NCBI GenBank assembly: GCA_947503555.1
Contig: CANNEE010000016.1
Span: forward strand, 52,605-116,604
DNA length: 64,000 nt
From: an uncultured Shewanella sp.
Lineage (GTDB): Bacteria; Pseudomonadota; Gammaproteobacteria; Enterobacterales; Shewanellaceae
Direction of reading: 5' to 3'
A model generated the notes under the pieces. That model did no database searches. It was given only the letters and a program-made list of their open reading frames with translations, and was not told the origin of the DNA. Both the position numbers and the translations under genes were made by a program. Every line of letters begins with the position of its first letter. Position 1 is the first letter of the stretch. Below, in pieces: positions 17,214-26,123 of this stretch.

Positions 17214-17248
17214 AGCATTTGCAGTTTGCAACGCGCGCTGCAAATGCT
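17214..17248. promoter_or_regulatory. Enhancer-like palindrome overlapping an 11-base inverted repeat
   Basis: TTTGCA-GTT-TGCAAC at 17218-17232 is one copy of a motif seen upstream of four transcription units here. It lies within a larger perfect inverted repeat with 11-base arms at 17214-17224 and 17238-17248. There is no T-run, so a terminator for the upstream GT2 gene is unlikely. It is about 95 bases upstream of the sigma-54-like promoter, a usual enhancer distance. Confidence 0.6.
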
Positions 17249-17269
17249 CATTCTGTTTAGATATTACGA

Positions 17270-18382
17270 CTAATCCTGCTTAAGCATGGCGCTATCTACG
17301 CCATCGCGGCTGATTTTCCATTTTTGAAGCTGGCTTAGCACGCCTTGACCTGCAAATTCACAAAGCAGGTAGAAACGTTTTGGTAATAAAGCCAGCAGGT
17401 AAGCTGCGATTATTGTGGTTAAGGTTCTTCCTGTTTCATTGAATAGAATTGTAGGTGAGGTTTTTAACGCATTGTGACAGTAGCTCACGGCAACTTTGCC
17501 ATCACCAAGCCTAATAGCTTGTCTTGCGAGATACCTGAGTTGATAGGCTCTTGCACTGCGCTCATGCTCGCGTAACAGTTCTGGCGCGTAACCTCGCGCT
17601 TTGTTAATCATTTGCTCCCAAGAGGCGAGCTGTTTAGCAAGATTAGAGGATAAGCCGCCATGATTGAGTCTGTAGTAGGTTAGAGGCTCAGGTAGTCCTT
17701 CTATTTGCCATTGGCTGGTGGCAACGAGTCTAAACCAGCATTCGATATCCTCTGATTGTCTGAAATGTTCGTCAAAATAGCAGGAGTAGGGCTCTTCATG
17801 ATCTTTGGGCTGAAAGCGAATACTGTTAAGAGCGGCTCTTCTAATTACGGGGGCACTGCCGTTGCCTACAGGGTTTCGACATAGCAGATGCGCGGCACAG
17901 ATATCAGTTAGCTGAGGCATTTGATAGAAATCGATGGGGTCGCCTTGGTAGCTGATAAAACTTGAACGGGAAAAGCTAATGCCGACATTGGGCTTGCTAT
18001 CTAGATGGTCAACATGGCGTTTGAGTTTATTTATGTGCCACAGATCGTCAGAATCAATAAAGGCGACATATTGTCCAATGGCATGGCGTATACCTGTGTT
18101 TCTTGCCGCTGCCAGTCCCTTATTTTGCTCATGATCTATGATACGCACTCTCAAATCGCTAAATTGCTGACATAGTGCTCGGCTATTGTCTGTGGAGCAG
18201 TCATTGATGATTAATAGTTCAAAATTGTCAAAGCTTTGGGCCAGTACGGACTTAATGGCATCTTTGACGAAGGCAGCTACGTTATAGACAGGCATAACGA
18301 CGCTCACTTTAGGACAAGTATTATGTAGCGAGGCCGATGAGCTGTCTTGATTTGAGATCTTGTGGTTGATTGCAATAGTCAT
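17270..18382 (-). CDS. GT2-family glycosyltransferase
   Basis: Inverting GT-A transferase that adds a sugar to the lipid-linked repeat at the cytoplasmic face. The N-terminal domain reads VSVVMPVYNVAAFVKDAI, then IINDCSTDNSRAL and AFIDSDDLWHINKL, where the Asp pair binds metal and nucleotide. The C-terminal part has WFRLVATSQWQIEGLPEPL, as in many EPS transferases, and a helical tail. The start at 18382 is chosen because AAGGAG lies 8 bases before it, while the longer frame would swallow that site. It follows the flippase gene by about 106 bases and is the second gene of that unit. Donor sugar cannot be told. Confidence 0.88.
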   Translation of the reverse strand: MTIAINHKISNQDSSSASLHNTCPKVSVVMPVYNVAAFVKDAIKSVLAQSFDNFELLIINDCSTDNSRALCQQFSDLRVRIIDHEQNKGLAAARNTGIRHAIGQYVAFIDSDDLWHINKLKRHVDHLDSKPNVGISFSRSSFISYQGDPIDFYQMPQLTDICAAHLLCRNPVGNGSAPVIRRAALNSIRFQPKDHEEPYSCYFDEHFRQSEDIECWFRLVATSQWQIEGLPEPLTYYRLNHGGLSSNLAKQLASWEQMINKARGYAPELLREHERSARAYQLRYLARQAIRLGDGKVAVSYCHNALKTSPTILFNETGRTLTTIIAAYLLALLPKRFYLLCEFAGQGVLSQLQKWKISRDGVDSAMLKQD

Positions 18383-18488
18383 AATCTTCTCCTTAGTCAT
18401 GCTTACCGAGCCGCTTTATGCAGTGTAAGTAGACTGTTTGATTGGAAATCAGGTCTCGAGTGTTCAAATCATTTCTAAAGAATGAGTT

Positions 18489-19886
18489 TTACCCTGTATT
18501 GATACTCTGTATTTGCTCGGCTGAGTCGGAACTGGTTTTTCTACTTGCCTTGAAGTAGGCAAACAGGGCAAAGCTTGGCATGGTGAGGCTATAGACAATC
18601 AAGACCGCTGCCGAAACGGCTTCCAGCCCCCAGTGACTAGCGCTGCTAACGGACAGAGATAGCAGGCCAATAAGGCCTAGATTGCAGTAAAGGTTAAGAC
18701 GGCTAAGACCTATTGAAAGAAGCAATTGACTGGCAGCTTCCCCTAAGGGGCGCACTAAGCCACTAACACAAAGCAATATAAAGATTGGAATGGCTCCAGC
18801 ATCTAACCAAGCTTTGCCATAGACCCAAGGCACATAAAGTGGTGCTAAGCTAGCTTGTAGAAGGATGATAGGTATGGTGACCGCCATGATGATAGTGATA
18901 GAACTGCGGTATTTATCCAGTAGCGACACCTGTTGTTCACAAAGTTGAGTGTGCTGGCAAAGGTGAGAGTAGAGCGCCGTTCCAAAACTTTGGGCGATAC
19001 CTAGGCTGATCCCTAGACTGGCATTCGCTGCGAAAAAATATACCCCTAGGGCTTCTATTCCCAAAAAGTAACCGATAAGTAAATAATCGATATTTTGTCT
19101 GAGAGCGACACTGGTATCGCTAAGCCCAACATGAATACCAAATTGAGCAAGGGAGCGAGCTTGCGCAAGGCTTGCCTTGTACTGCTTGTGCTCGGGTAAG
19201 GGGTTGTCTTTACGATGAATGGCTATCCAGACAAAGATCACTAGTACCTTGGCTAATATGATGGCCCAAATACCCATTCCAAGTAAGGCGAAGCTAGCAC
19301 AAAGCACGCCGTCAAAAAGTGTTTGGTAAAGTGTGGCTCGACCAACAATACGCATTTTATTTGCTCTTAGATTTAGTGTGGCGTATTGCATACCTAGTGG
19401 CAGAAGAAGAAAGCTTGCGGCCATCACCAGCATAGGAAGTATCAACTCTGTTTGGTTGTGGTAATAGGCAAGAGGAAAGCTGAGTAGTGCCATTAGGACA
19501 AAGGCGAGAGTGCAGCTAATCCAGTTGACCCAATTGGCATTGGCAAGATGCTTGGTAAACTCGTTGTCGTTCATTTTTATTAAGGCGGCACTGGTAATTC
19601 TTCTGGTTGGCGTACACAGAAGCTCAAAGCAGGTCAAAATAATTGCGATTTGGCCAAAGGCCTCAGGAATTAGCAGTCTAGCTATGATAATGCTTGAGAT
19701 AAGCCTGACTAAGCGACCAAGCACCTGAGCTGAGCCAAGCCAAAATAAGCTCTGTACCAAGGAGTTGCTGACATGTTTGTTTGAACTAAGCGGCTGCTCA
19801 GCTGCTGAGCCACTAGCTTGCCCAAGTGTCACGCCAAAGCGTCGATTGATGAATTGATAAACAAAATCAGTGATGGCCTGTTTCAT
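18489..19886 (-). CDS. Wzx-type polysaccharide flippase
   Basis: A 465-residue integral membrane protein of the MOP/polysaccharide-transport superfamily that moves undecaprenyl-linked repeat units across the inner membrane. About 12-14 hydrophobic segments can be followed from residue 45 onward, starting with SLFWLGSAQVLGRLVRLISSIIIARLLIPEAFG, of which the RLLIPEAFGQIA part is typical of WzxC/Wzx proteins. The N-terminal 40 residues are polar and may be cytoplasmic. A GAGGAG ribosome site precedes the ATG. It is the first gene of the minus-strand unit flippase-GT2, with a sigma-54-like element and palindrome upstream. Spelled in pieces: the segment SLFWLGSAQV precedes LGRLVRLISS. Confidence 0.88.
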   Translation of the reverse strand: MKQAITDFVYQFINRRFGVTLGQASGSAAEQPLSSNKHVSNSLVQSLFWLGSAQVLGRLVRLISSIIIARLLIPEAFGQIAIILTCFELLCTPTRRITSAALIKMNDNEFTKHLANANWVNWISCTLAFVLMALLSFPLAYYHNQTELILPMLVMAASFLLLPLGMQYATLNLRANKMRIVGRATLYQTLFDGVLCASFALLGMGIWAIILAKVLVIFVWIAIHRKDNPLPEHKQYKASLAQARSLAQFGIHVGLSDTSVALRQNIDYLLIGYFLGIEALGVYFFAANASLGISLGIAQSFGTALYSHLCQHTQLCEQQVSLLDKYRSSITIIMAVTIPIILLQASLAPLYVPWVYGKAWLDAGAIPIFILLCVSGLVRPLGEAASQLLLSIGLSRLNLYCNLGLIGLLSLSVSSASHWGLEAVSAAVLIVYSLTMPSFALFAYFKASRKTSSDSAEQIQSINTG

Positions 19887-19923
19887 CAGAGACTCCTCGG
19901 GTTTTAAAAGGATATGACTTTGA

Positions 19924-19942
19924 ATATCAGTTTTTATGCCAA
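19924..19942 (-). promoter_or_regulatory. Sigma-54-like promoter of the flippase operon (imperfect -12)
   Basis: The minus strand reads TTGGCATAAAAACTGATA. The -24 part TTGGCAT is identical to that of the two other EPS operons, but the -12 pair is GA where GC is expected. It lies about 40 bases upstream of the flippase start. The palindrome at 20026 is about 84 bases further upstream. Confidence 0.5.
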
Positions 19943-20025
19943 CAGTTGCATGTCTTTTAAGTTGCTGAATAGATGGGAAATTGATTTAATTTTGTGTGTG
20001 GTGCTTATTACTTGTCTAACCCTTA

Positions 20026-20040
20026 ATTGCATTTTGCAAT
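20026..20040. promoter_or_regulatory. Enhancer-like palindrome ATTGCA-TTT-TGCAAT
   Basis: A perfect palindrome with 6-base halves around TTT, matching the TTTGCA-N3-TGCAAA pattern at 17218, 28067 and 31431. Its place upstream of a sigma-54-like element suggests a binding site for the response regulator at 36387-37955 (inference). Confidence 0.6.
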
Positions 20041-20201
20041 GCAGATTAGTCTCGAATATCGCTTTTAAGTTGCTGGTGTTTTGCATAAACCATGAAATAT
20101 CCGTGAATTTACTTCACTGTTTGCCACAAATAAATTGAGTTTGTAGGCGGGCTTTATTAGCATGGACGATTAGCCTTTTTTTGATGAAGCTATTTTTTAT
20201 T

Positions 20202-23200
20202 ATGTCCTTGCCTGCAACACTGTCATTTTCTCATGTTTCTAAAGAAGTAAAGCGACTATTCGATCGTGTCACTTTGACCCAAGGTAAGGAATACCTAGAT
20301 AAAAGTAGAGTGCTTAAGGTCACTAGTGTCAGTCGTGGGCGCGAGTTACAGGCTAAGGTGTTGGGATCGTGGAATAAGCAATACGACACCAAAATTAAAC
20401 TATTTGAAGATACTCAAGGTTTAAGGCTAACCTGCCACTGTAGCTGTACAATTGCCCGTAATTGTAAGCATGCAGCAGCAGTACTATTGGGATTGCCCAA
20501 CCAACCCTTGGTACCCGATGAAGATTTAGCCCATAAGCAAGCCAGTGCTCAGGTGAAGCAGTGGCTTGGTAGGTTTGATGAGCTAGATACGAACGTCGAT
20601 GATGAAGCCGATGTAATCGACAATGATGAAGTTATCTATGTGCTACAAGAAGGTGAGAATGGCATTAATGCCAATCTCAGACGTAGCAAAATGGGCAAGA
20701 AAGGGGATTATTTAAAAGGAACTAAGATCGCTGTGAGTGATTTTAGATACCATATGCCGCAGTGGATTCGAGGTGAAGATAAGATCATCATTCAACTGCT
20801 TAGTCGCCGAGATAACCTGCAAGATAGGTTTGGCGAGCTAGTTCAAGATATTGGCCACTTAGCCTTAAGCAAAATGCTGGCAACGGGGCGCTGCTTTTGG
20901 GAAGAGAATCGCATTCCTTTGACGCTTGTCGATGACGCAGTGCAGCTGCAACTTGAGTGGCAGATGTTTAAAGGGGGCAAAAAGCTCAATATCGGCGTTA
21001 AAGGTTGGAATAATATTCTGCCTATCTATACTCAGCCCCCAAGCTTTATTTCCCTCGATTATTTGAAGGTCGGTAAGTTGGATACTGAGCTAAGTGGTGA
21101 ACAGCTAAAACTATTGGCACAGATGCCGCCGATCCCTGAGGCTAGCCTTCCTGCGGTGAATCAAAAATTAATGCAGCATTTTCCGGTTGCACAGGTGCCG
21201 CTACCCTTAGACACTAAGCTAGTGCAGGTCAAAAAAGCCTGTGCTCCTCTGTTAACCTTGACTATGGCAAAGGCGCTTGGGAGTCAAACTCTTGCCCAGC
21301 CCGTAGCGAAGCTCGAATTTGGCTATGGTAGCTGCAAACTCAATGAGGCTATGGGCAAAGAGGCGATTACTATTGTTAAGAAGGGAGCAACCCGCTATCA
21401 AATAAGCCGTGATTTAGAGGCTGAACAATCCCTCATTGAACAGCTTATTGAGTTGAATTTAGTCGAGTATGATCCCGGCCTTCGTCTATCGCCAGCTCAG
21501 CTAAAAAGTCCCTATCGCAGTTTAGGTGAATTGCCTATGAGGCTCGATGCTTGGCTTGATTTTATTGAGCGGCATAAGCCGCAACTTGAGGCTCAAGGTT
21601 GGCAGATTAATATTGCGAAGGACTTTGATCTTAACTATGTCGAGTCTGATATTGATATTTTGCTCGATGATAATGAAGACGGTTGGTTTTCCCTTTCTTT
21701 GCAGGCAGATATCGATGGCCAGCGTGTGCCAATGTTGCCATTGGTGATCGCTTGGTTCCAGCGTTATGGGGAGCTGGGGGATGCACAAAAGCTGATCTTG
21801 GATGGCCCAGATGGTAGGCAGATTGTGGTGTCGGCTCAGCAAATTCAGCCCCTAGTCAACACGATTCAAGAAGTGTTTCAATCTCAGCAAGTGGGCGCGC
21901 TAGAATCCCAAGAACAGCTCAAGTTGCCGCCATCTCGAACGCAATTACTCAATGAGCTGCCCTTAAGTGAGATGAGCTTAGCGAACGCCAAACGAGCGGC
22001 GCATCTTGCCGAGCAGTTAGCTAATTTCGATGGTATTGCGAAGGTGGAAGTTCCTAAGACGCTACAGGCGACATTGCGTCCCTATCAGGCGCAAGGTTTA
22101 AACTGGCTCTGCTTTTTACGTCAATACCGACTCGGCGGAATTTTGGCCGATGATATGGGACTTGGCAAAACCATTCAAACCTTAGCTTTTCTGTTGCATG
22201 AAAAGCAGCAAGGCCGACTTGAGAAAGGCAGTTTAATTGTCTGTCCTACCAGTTTAGTGGGGAACTGGCTCAATGAGGCGACAAAGTTTGCGCCTTCGTT
22301 AAAGCTCGTGGTGAGCCATGGCAGTAAACGGGCTCAAGTCCTTGAGGCGATGGAACAGTCGGATATTGTTGTCACGACTTACCCGCTAATTGTTAGAGAT
22401 CAGCAATATTATATTGAGAAAGCGTTTGATCATCTGATTTTAGATGAGGCTCAGCTAATAAAAAATACTCAGGCCAAAGTGACCCTGGTAGTGAATGAAC
22501 TTAATGCTGATTTTAAGCTGTGCCTTTCTGGTACGCCGCTGGAGAATCATTTAGGTGAGCTTAAATCTCTGATGGATTTCTGTTTACCCGGCTTGCTAGG
22601 GCAACATAAATTTTTTACTCAAACCTATCGAACGCCGATAGAAAAACAGGGCGACACACAGGCGGCGAAGGCCCTTAGAGAGAAGATAGCTCCCTTTATT
22701 TTAAGGCGGACTAAAGAGCAGGTTGCTTCAGAGTTGCCGCCAAAGACCGAGATGAATCAGGTGCTTGAGCTAGAGAAAGATCAACGTAACCTCTATGAGA
22801 GCATTCGTTTAACTATGGAGCAGCGCTTGCGGGCTATTTTTGCCAAGAAAGGCGTGGCGAATAGTCAAATTGAGTTTCTTGATGCGCTGCTAAAGCTTAG
22901 GCAGTCATGTTGTGATGCTAGGTTGGTAAAGTTGGAGCAAGCTGAAAGTGTTGAGTCTAATGCTAAGCTAGATTGGCTTAAGGACAATCTGCCTGAAATG
23001 GTAGCAGAAGGTCGCCGAGTCATTATCTTTAGTCAGTTCACTAGCATGCTTGCTTTAATTGAGTCTCAGCTCCTTGAATTAGGTTTACGTTATAGCTTGC
23101 TGACAGGGCAGACACAAAACCGTCAGCAGCAAATCGATGCCTTTCAAGAGGGGGAAGTGCCAGTATTTTTAATTAGCCTTAAGGCTGGTGGTACTGGCTT

Positions 23201-23462
23201 GAATCTGACCACTGCGGATACTGTGATTCATTATGATCCTTGGTGGAACCCTGCAATCGAAAGGCAGGCAACCGATAGAGCCTATCGTATCGGTCAGAAT
23301 AAGCCTGTGTTTGTGTATAAATTGATCACTCAAGGAACGGTTGAAGAGAAAATTCAACATATGCAGCAACATAAGCAGAGCCTTGCCGATAGCCTGTTTG
23401 CTAGCGATAAGCAAAATATTTGGCAGGGTAGTGCTGAAGAGTTGATTGCGCTATTACAATAG
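20202..23462 (+). CDS. SWIM zinc-finger SNF2-family ATPase/helicase
   Basis: A large (about 1086 residues) Swi2/Snf2 DNA-dependent ATPase. A SWIM zinc finger sits near residues 80-95 (CHCSCTIARNCKHAAA, pattern CxCx(n)CxH). A middle region of about 500 residues is not recognised. The ATPase core starts near 630: GILADDMGLGKTIQTLAFLL (Walker A), LDEAQLIKN (Walker B, DEAQ form), SGTPLENHLGELKSLMDF, and the helicase C part FSQFTSMLALIESQL, AGGTGLNLTTADTVIHYDPW and ERQATDRAYRIGQ. Earlier in-frame starts at 20181 (TTG) and 20184 (ATG) would add a hydrophobic leader unlikely for a cytosolic protein. Its exact role (transcription recycling or DNA remodelling) is unknown. It interrupts the EPS locus on the opposite strand. 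Confidence 0.9.
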   Translation: MSLPATLSFSHVSKEVKRLFDRVTLTQGKEYLDKSRVLKVTSVSRGRELQAKVLGSWNKQYDTKIKLFEDTQGLRLTCHCSCTIARNCKHAAAVLLGLPNQPLVPDEDLAHKQASAQVKQWLGRFDELDTNVDDEADVIDNDEVIYVLQEGENGINANLRRSKMGKKGDYLKGTKIAVSDFRYHMPQWIRGEDKIIIQLLSRRDNLQDRFGELVQDIGHLALSKMLATGRCFWEENRIPLTLVDDAVQLQLEWQMFKGGKKLNIGVKGWNNILPIYTQPPSFISLDYLKVGKLDTELSGEQLKLLAQMPPIPEASLPAVNQKLMQHFPVAQVPLPLDTKLVQVKKACAPLLTLTMAKALGSQTLAQPVAKLEFGYGSCKLNEAMGKEAITIVKKGATRYQISRDLEAEQSLIEQLIELNLVEYDPGLRLSPAQLKSPYRSLGELPMRLDAWLDFIERHKPQLEAQGWQINIAKDFDLNYVESDIDILLDDNEDGWFSLSLQADIDGQRVPMLPLVIAWFQRYGELGDAQKLILDGPDGRQIVVSAQQIQPLVNTIQEVFQSQQVGALESQEQLKLPPSRTQLLNELPLSEMSLANAKRAAHLAEQLANFDGIAKVEVPKTLQATLRPYQAQGLNWLCFLRQYRLGGILADDMGLGKTIQTLAFLLHEKQQGRLEKGSLIVCPTSLVGNWLNEATKFAPSLKLVVSHGSKRAQVLEAMEQSDIVVTTYPLIVRDQQYYIEKAFDHLILDEAQLIKNTQAKVTLVVNELNADFKLCLSGTPLENHLGELKSLMDFCLPGLLGQHKFFTQTYRTPIEKQGDTQAAKALREKIAPFILRRTKEQVASELPPKTEMNQVLELEKDQRNLYESIRLTMEQRLRAIFAKKGVANSQIEFLDALLKLRQSCCDARLVKLEQAESVESNAKLDWLKDNLPEMVAEGRRVIIFSQFTSMLALIESQLLELGLRYSLLTGQTQNRQQQIDAFQEGEVPVFLISLKAGGTGLNLTTADTVIHYDPWWNPAIERQATDRAYRIGQNKPVFVYKLITQGTVEEKIQHMQQHKQSLADSLFASDKQNIWQGSAEELIALLQ

Positions 23463-23467
23463 ATGTT

Positions 23468-24733
23468 TTAATTGCGACTCAGTTGTAATTGCCTTTTGTG
23501 GGCAGCACCGAGAATAATCAATCCCGGCCAAAATAAGTAGGCTAATATCTCAAGGTTTTCGCCAAAGGTGTAGAGAAATAAGATGACGATAATGGCTACG
23601 CCGGTTGCCACGAGTCTGTCTTTGAGTAGGCTGGGCAGGAGCGTGACTAAGCTAATCAACATAGGTAGCGCCAGAGCCATAGCGCCGACTATTCCTTTAA
23701 CAAATAATAAGCCATACCATGAGTGGTGAGAGCCTATCGGCATATACTCCACCATATGCGGCCCTCGCTCGACAATACCATGGCCCCAGATGGGGGCTTC
23801 ATTTTGCCAACGTTCAATGGCGATATCTCCAAGCGCTTGTCTGACTCGGGTTGAGCCCGCTCGAGCCGCTTTAAAAGCGGTGACTGTGGCATTAAAACGC
23901 TCTAAGAGCCAACTGCCCGCAAAGCCTGCTATCAGCATGATAGGGCTCAATACTAGATACAACCAAGGCTGTTTGGCATAACGTAAGAACATAAAGAAGC
24001 CTGCCAAGGCTAAATAGCAAACCAGTGCCAATCGTGATTGCGACATTAATACCATAATTAGGCTGCCAACTATGCCGATAAAGCGATATCGCTTACTGGT
24101 TTCTTGCATAGCGAATAGAAAGTATAGATTGGCTAGCATGCCTAGTGCGGGTGCCCATGGGGTAAAGAGTCGCCATCTGGGAGTGCCTCTGCCAGGATCT
24201 ATCTCGTAGAGGCTGAGGCTGAAAAACTCAGGCCCTGGGCCTCCAACAATACTTAAGGGGGAAACATAAAGTGTGCTAGGCACTCTGAGTAGCCAAGCGA
24301 GAATAAACAGGGGTAATAAGTAGAGCGTATGCTTAACCACAATGCAGCATGCGCGATAGATGATAGCGGGTCGAATATTCAAGCATCCTATCAGAGGGAA
24401 GATGGCCAAAAGCGCCCAGCCTTTCGCCCAGCCAATAGAGGATTTTATCAGCTTAGCAATACCTAACCCTTGCTCTAGGTGGCCGATAATCAGAGCCAGC
24501 AGCATTGCCATCATGCCCCATATCCAGCCCCAATGAGCCAAGGTTAAATCCAGCTTAACCTGTCCGTTAAAAGCTTGAATGCAAGCCCGCAGTAAGAGTA
24601 TCCAAGCAATCACCGGCGCCACAATATACATGCCACCAATTAGCCAGAAGCCATAGGTCCAAGTAATCGCGTACCAGACTATGCGCTCGTCAGTATTTTG
24701 CGGAGTAAGGGTTTGCGCATCCATAACATGCAT
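23468..24733 (-). CDS. O-antigen polymerase/ligase-like membrane protein (Wzy-type)
   Basis: A 421-residue polytopic membrane protein with about 11-12 hydrophobic segments and a long periplasmic-type loop near residues 265-330 (around RAGSTRVRQALGDIAIERW and GHGIVERGPHMVEYMPIGSH), where the GxG...HSWY pattern recalls the Wzy_C/O-antigen ligase domain. In this setting it most likely polymerises the repeat units in the periplasm. It is the last gene of the STAS-Wza-chain length-Wzy operon. The start overlaps the upstream gene by 55 bases; a second ATG at 24724 is also possible. It ends only 5 bases from the convergent SNF2 gene. Confidence 0.82.
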   Translation of the reverse strand: MHVMDAQTLTPQNTDERIVWYAITWTYGFWLIGGMYIVAPVIAWILLLRACIQAFNGQVKLDLTLAHWGWIWGMMAMLLALIIGHLEQGLGIAKLIKSSIGWAKGWALLAIFPLIGCLNIRPAIIYRACCIVVKHTLYLLPLFILAWLLRVPSTLYVSPLSIVGGPGPEFFSLSLYEIDPGRGTPRWRLFTPWAPALGMLANLYFLFAMQETSKRYRFIGIVGSLIMVLMSQSRLALVCYLALAGFFMFLRYAKQPWLYLVLSPIMLIAGFAGSWLLERFNATVTAFKAARAGSTRVRQALGDIAIERWQNEAPIWGHGIVERGPHMVEYMPIGSHHSWYGLLFVKGIVGAMALALPMLISLVTLLPSLLKDRLVATGVAIIVILFLYTFGENLEILAYLFWPGLIILGAAHKRQLQLSRN

Positions 24734-26094
24734 AATCCTGTTAGGGCTAAAATTGAAGCGGCAACGCCGCCGACTAGGGCTAGAATATTTGCTAATCTAT
24801 CGGGTTTTACCGGTGTTGAAGGTGGTGCCAGTAGTTGTACTAAAGGGTATGCAGAATAGATATCTGCTTTACCCACATCGAGTTTGGCCAATGCTGAGGT
24901 AAATACCGCAGTCGCTAGCTGGTGCTCTCTGTGAAGATCTTCAAGGCGAGCAGCATCGTCATTACTCTTCTCAAAGCGTTTATCCCACTGCTCAATTTGT
25001 TCATCTAAACTCATCAGCTCCTGCTTGAGGCCTTCACTTTCACTGGTCAGGCTAAGCAATTGTTTCATTAACTCGGCTCTGCCATCGATATCATCTGCAG
25101 ATAACATTAGCATCAGCTTAGTATTTTGGTATCCCAATAATGTCTGACAGCGCTGCTTCATGGCGTTTAATAGTGCGATTTGTTGCGCGCGAGTGGTCAT
25201 TACCTGAGGATGCTTATTACCAAAGCGACTCTTGAAGGACACCAGTGAGGCGCTAGCCTGAGTATAATCAAGCAGTAGCTGTTGAAATAATTGATCATTT
25301 TTCAGCGTAATAAGATCGGCTGCTTGACTGCTATCAAGGCCCAAGTGGGTTTGCAACATGGCGCGACTGGCTTGTAAGCCTTGAAGTTTTGAGATCATAT
25401 TGACGCGGCTGAGTCTTAGCCTCTCCATACTCAAGGCAAGCTCTTTAAATTGATCCAGTGAGACCAAGCTATTTTCTGACTGAAAGGCGAGTATCTTGCC
25501 TTGGCTTTGGCTAACTTTATTGGCAAAACCACTGAGTCCGAGTTTTACGCCTTCCTCTCTTAGGTTAATTTCATCGGCGCGCAGTTGACTTAATAGGGCC
25601 TGTAAACTGCGATAGTGGGCCCAAGCCTTGTCACTGGCTTGTTCGGCGCTTTTTGCTTTGATGCTAAAGTTAATCAACCCTGTTTGGCTTGGAAGCTTTA
25701 GCTTAGGTTTTCCCATTTGCGCCGTAGTGATATTGATGCTCTTGGCGGCAGCTCTTAACAATACAGAGCTATTTGAAATCGCCTTATAGTTCTCCCTCGG
25801 GTCTATCGCCGCACTTAAGTAGGGAGAGCTAGTCGAGCTGGTGGCTTGGCCTATGCTTTCAAGGTTGACCAAAGCGCCTGCGCCAGCACCGGGCAGAATG
25901 AGAGTCCATTTACTGGTGTAACTTGCAGGTGTGAACATCACTACACTGGCGACCATTAGCCAAATGAGCATCAAGCTAGCGCAGGCAACTTTGATATAAA
26001 GGCGCTTTCTATCTTGATGGGATAAGCTGCTGCCATCGACGAGGGCTCGCTTAATCCATAATAGCTGTCCTTGATGTGTTTCTTTGCGCTTCAT
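24679..26094 (-). CDS. Chain-length/polysaccharide co-polymerase (Wzz/GumC-like, no kinase domain)
   Basis: Inner-membrane co-polymerase controlling chain length and coupling to export. There are two membrane segments, near residues 38-58 and near 440-462, with a long periplasmic part rich in helices and coiled-coil (residues about 150-400) typical of Wzz/GumC. The protein ends soon after the second segment (RKPLLRKILTSA), so it lacks the cytoplasmic tyrosine-kinase domain of Wzc. The start at 26094 is preceded by a GGAGG site with proper spacing; a longer frame from 26133 would overlap wza by 10 bases. No separate BY-kinase gene is seen in the window. Confidence 0.86.
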   Translation of the reverse strand: MKRKETHQGQLLWIKRALVDGSSLSHQDRKRLYIKVACASLMLIWLMVASVVMFTPASYTSKWTLILPGAGAGALVNLESIGQATSSTSSPYLSAAIDPRENYKAISNSSVLLRAAAKSINITTAQMGKPKLKLPSQTGLINFSIKAKSAEQASDKAWAHYRSLQALLSQLRADEINLREEGVKLGLSGFANKVSQSQGKILAFQSENSLVSLDQFKELALSMERLRLSRVNMISKLQGLQASRAMLQTHLGLDSSQAADLITLKNDQLFQQLLLDYTQASASLVSFKSRFGNKHPQVMTTRAQQIALLNAMKQRCQTLLGYQNTKLMLMLSADDIDGRAELMKQLLSLTSESEGLKQELMSLDEQIEQWDKRFEKSNDDAARLEDLHREHQLATAVFTSALAKLDVGKADIYSAYPLVQLLAPPSTPVKPDRLANILALVGGVAASILALTGLCMLWMRKPLLRKILTSA

Positions 26095-26123
26095 CTTAGC
26101 CTCCCCATTTTTACTCGTCTGTG

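Larger units (their letters stand above)
19887..20201. other. Divergent intergenic region, flippase operon and SNF2 gene
   Basis: About 315 AT-rich bases between divergent genes. It contains a sigma-54-like element (19924-19942, minus) and a palindrome (20026-20040), both listed separately. I see no convincing coding frame; a 74-residue plus-strand frame has no ribosome site and odd composition. No clear sigma-70 promoter for the SNF2 gene was recognised. Confidence 0.6.

Noticed and set aside
19914-20138. Plus-strand frame of 74 codons in the flippase/SNF2 gap
   Set aside because: Lies over the predicted promoter and palindrome, has no ribosome site and unusual cysteine-rich composition.
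21522-21842. Long antisense frame of 106 codons inside the SNF2 gene
   Set aside because: A shadow of the well-supported SNF2 coding frame, with no ribosome site.
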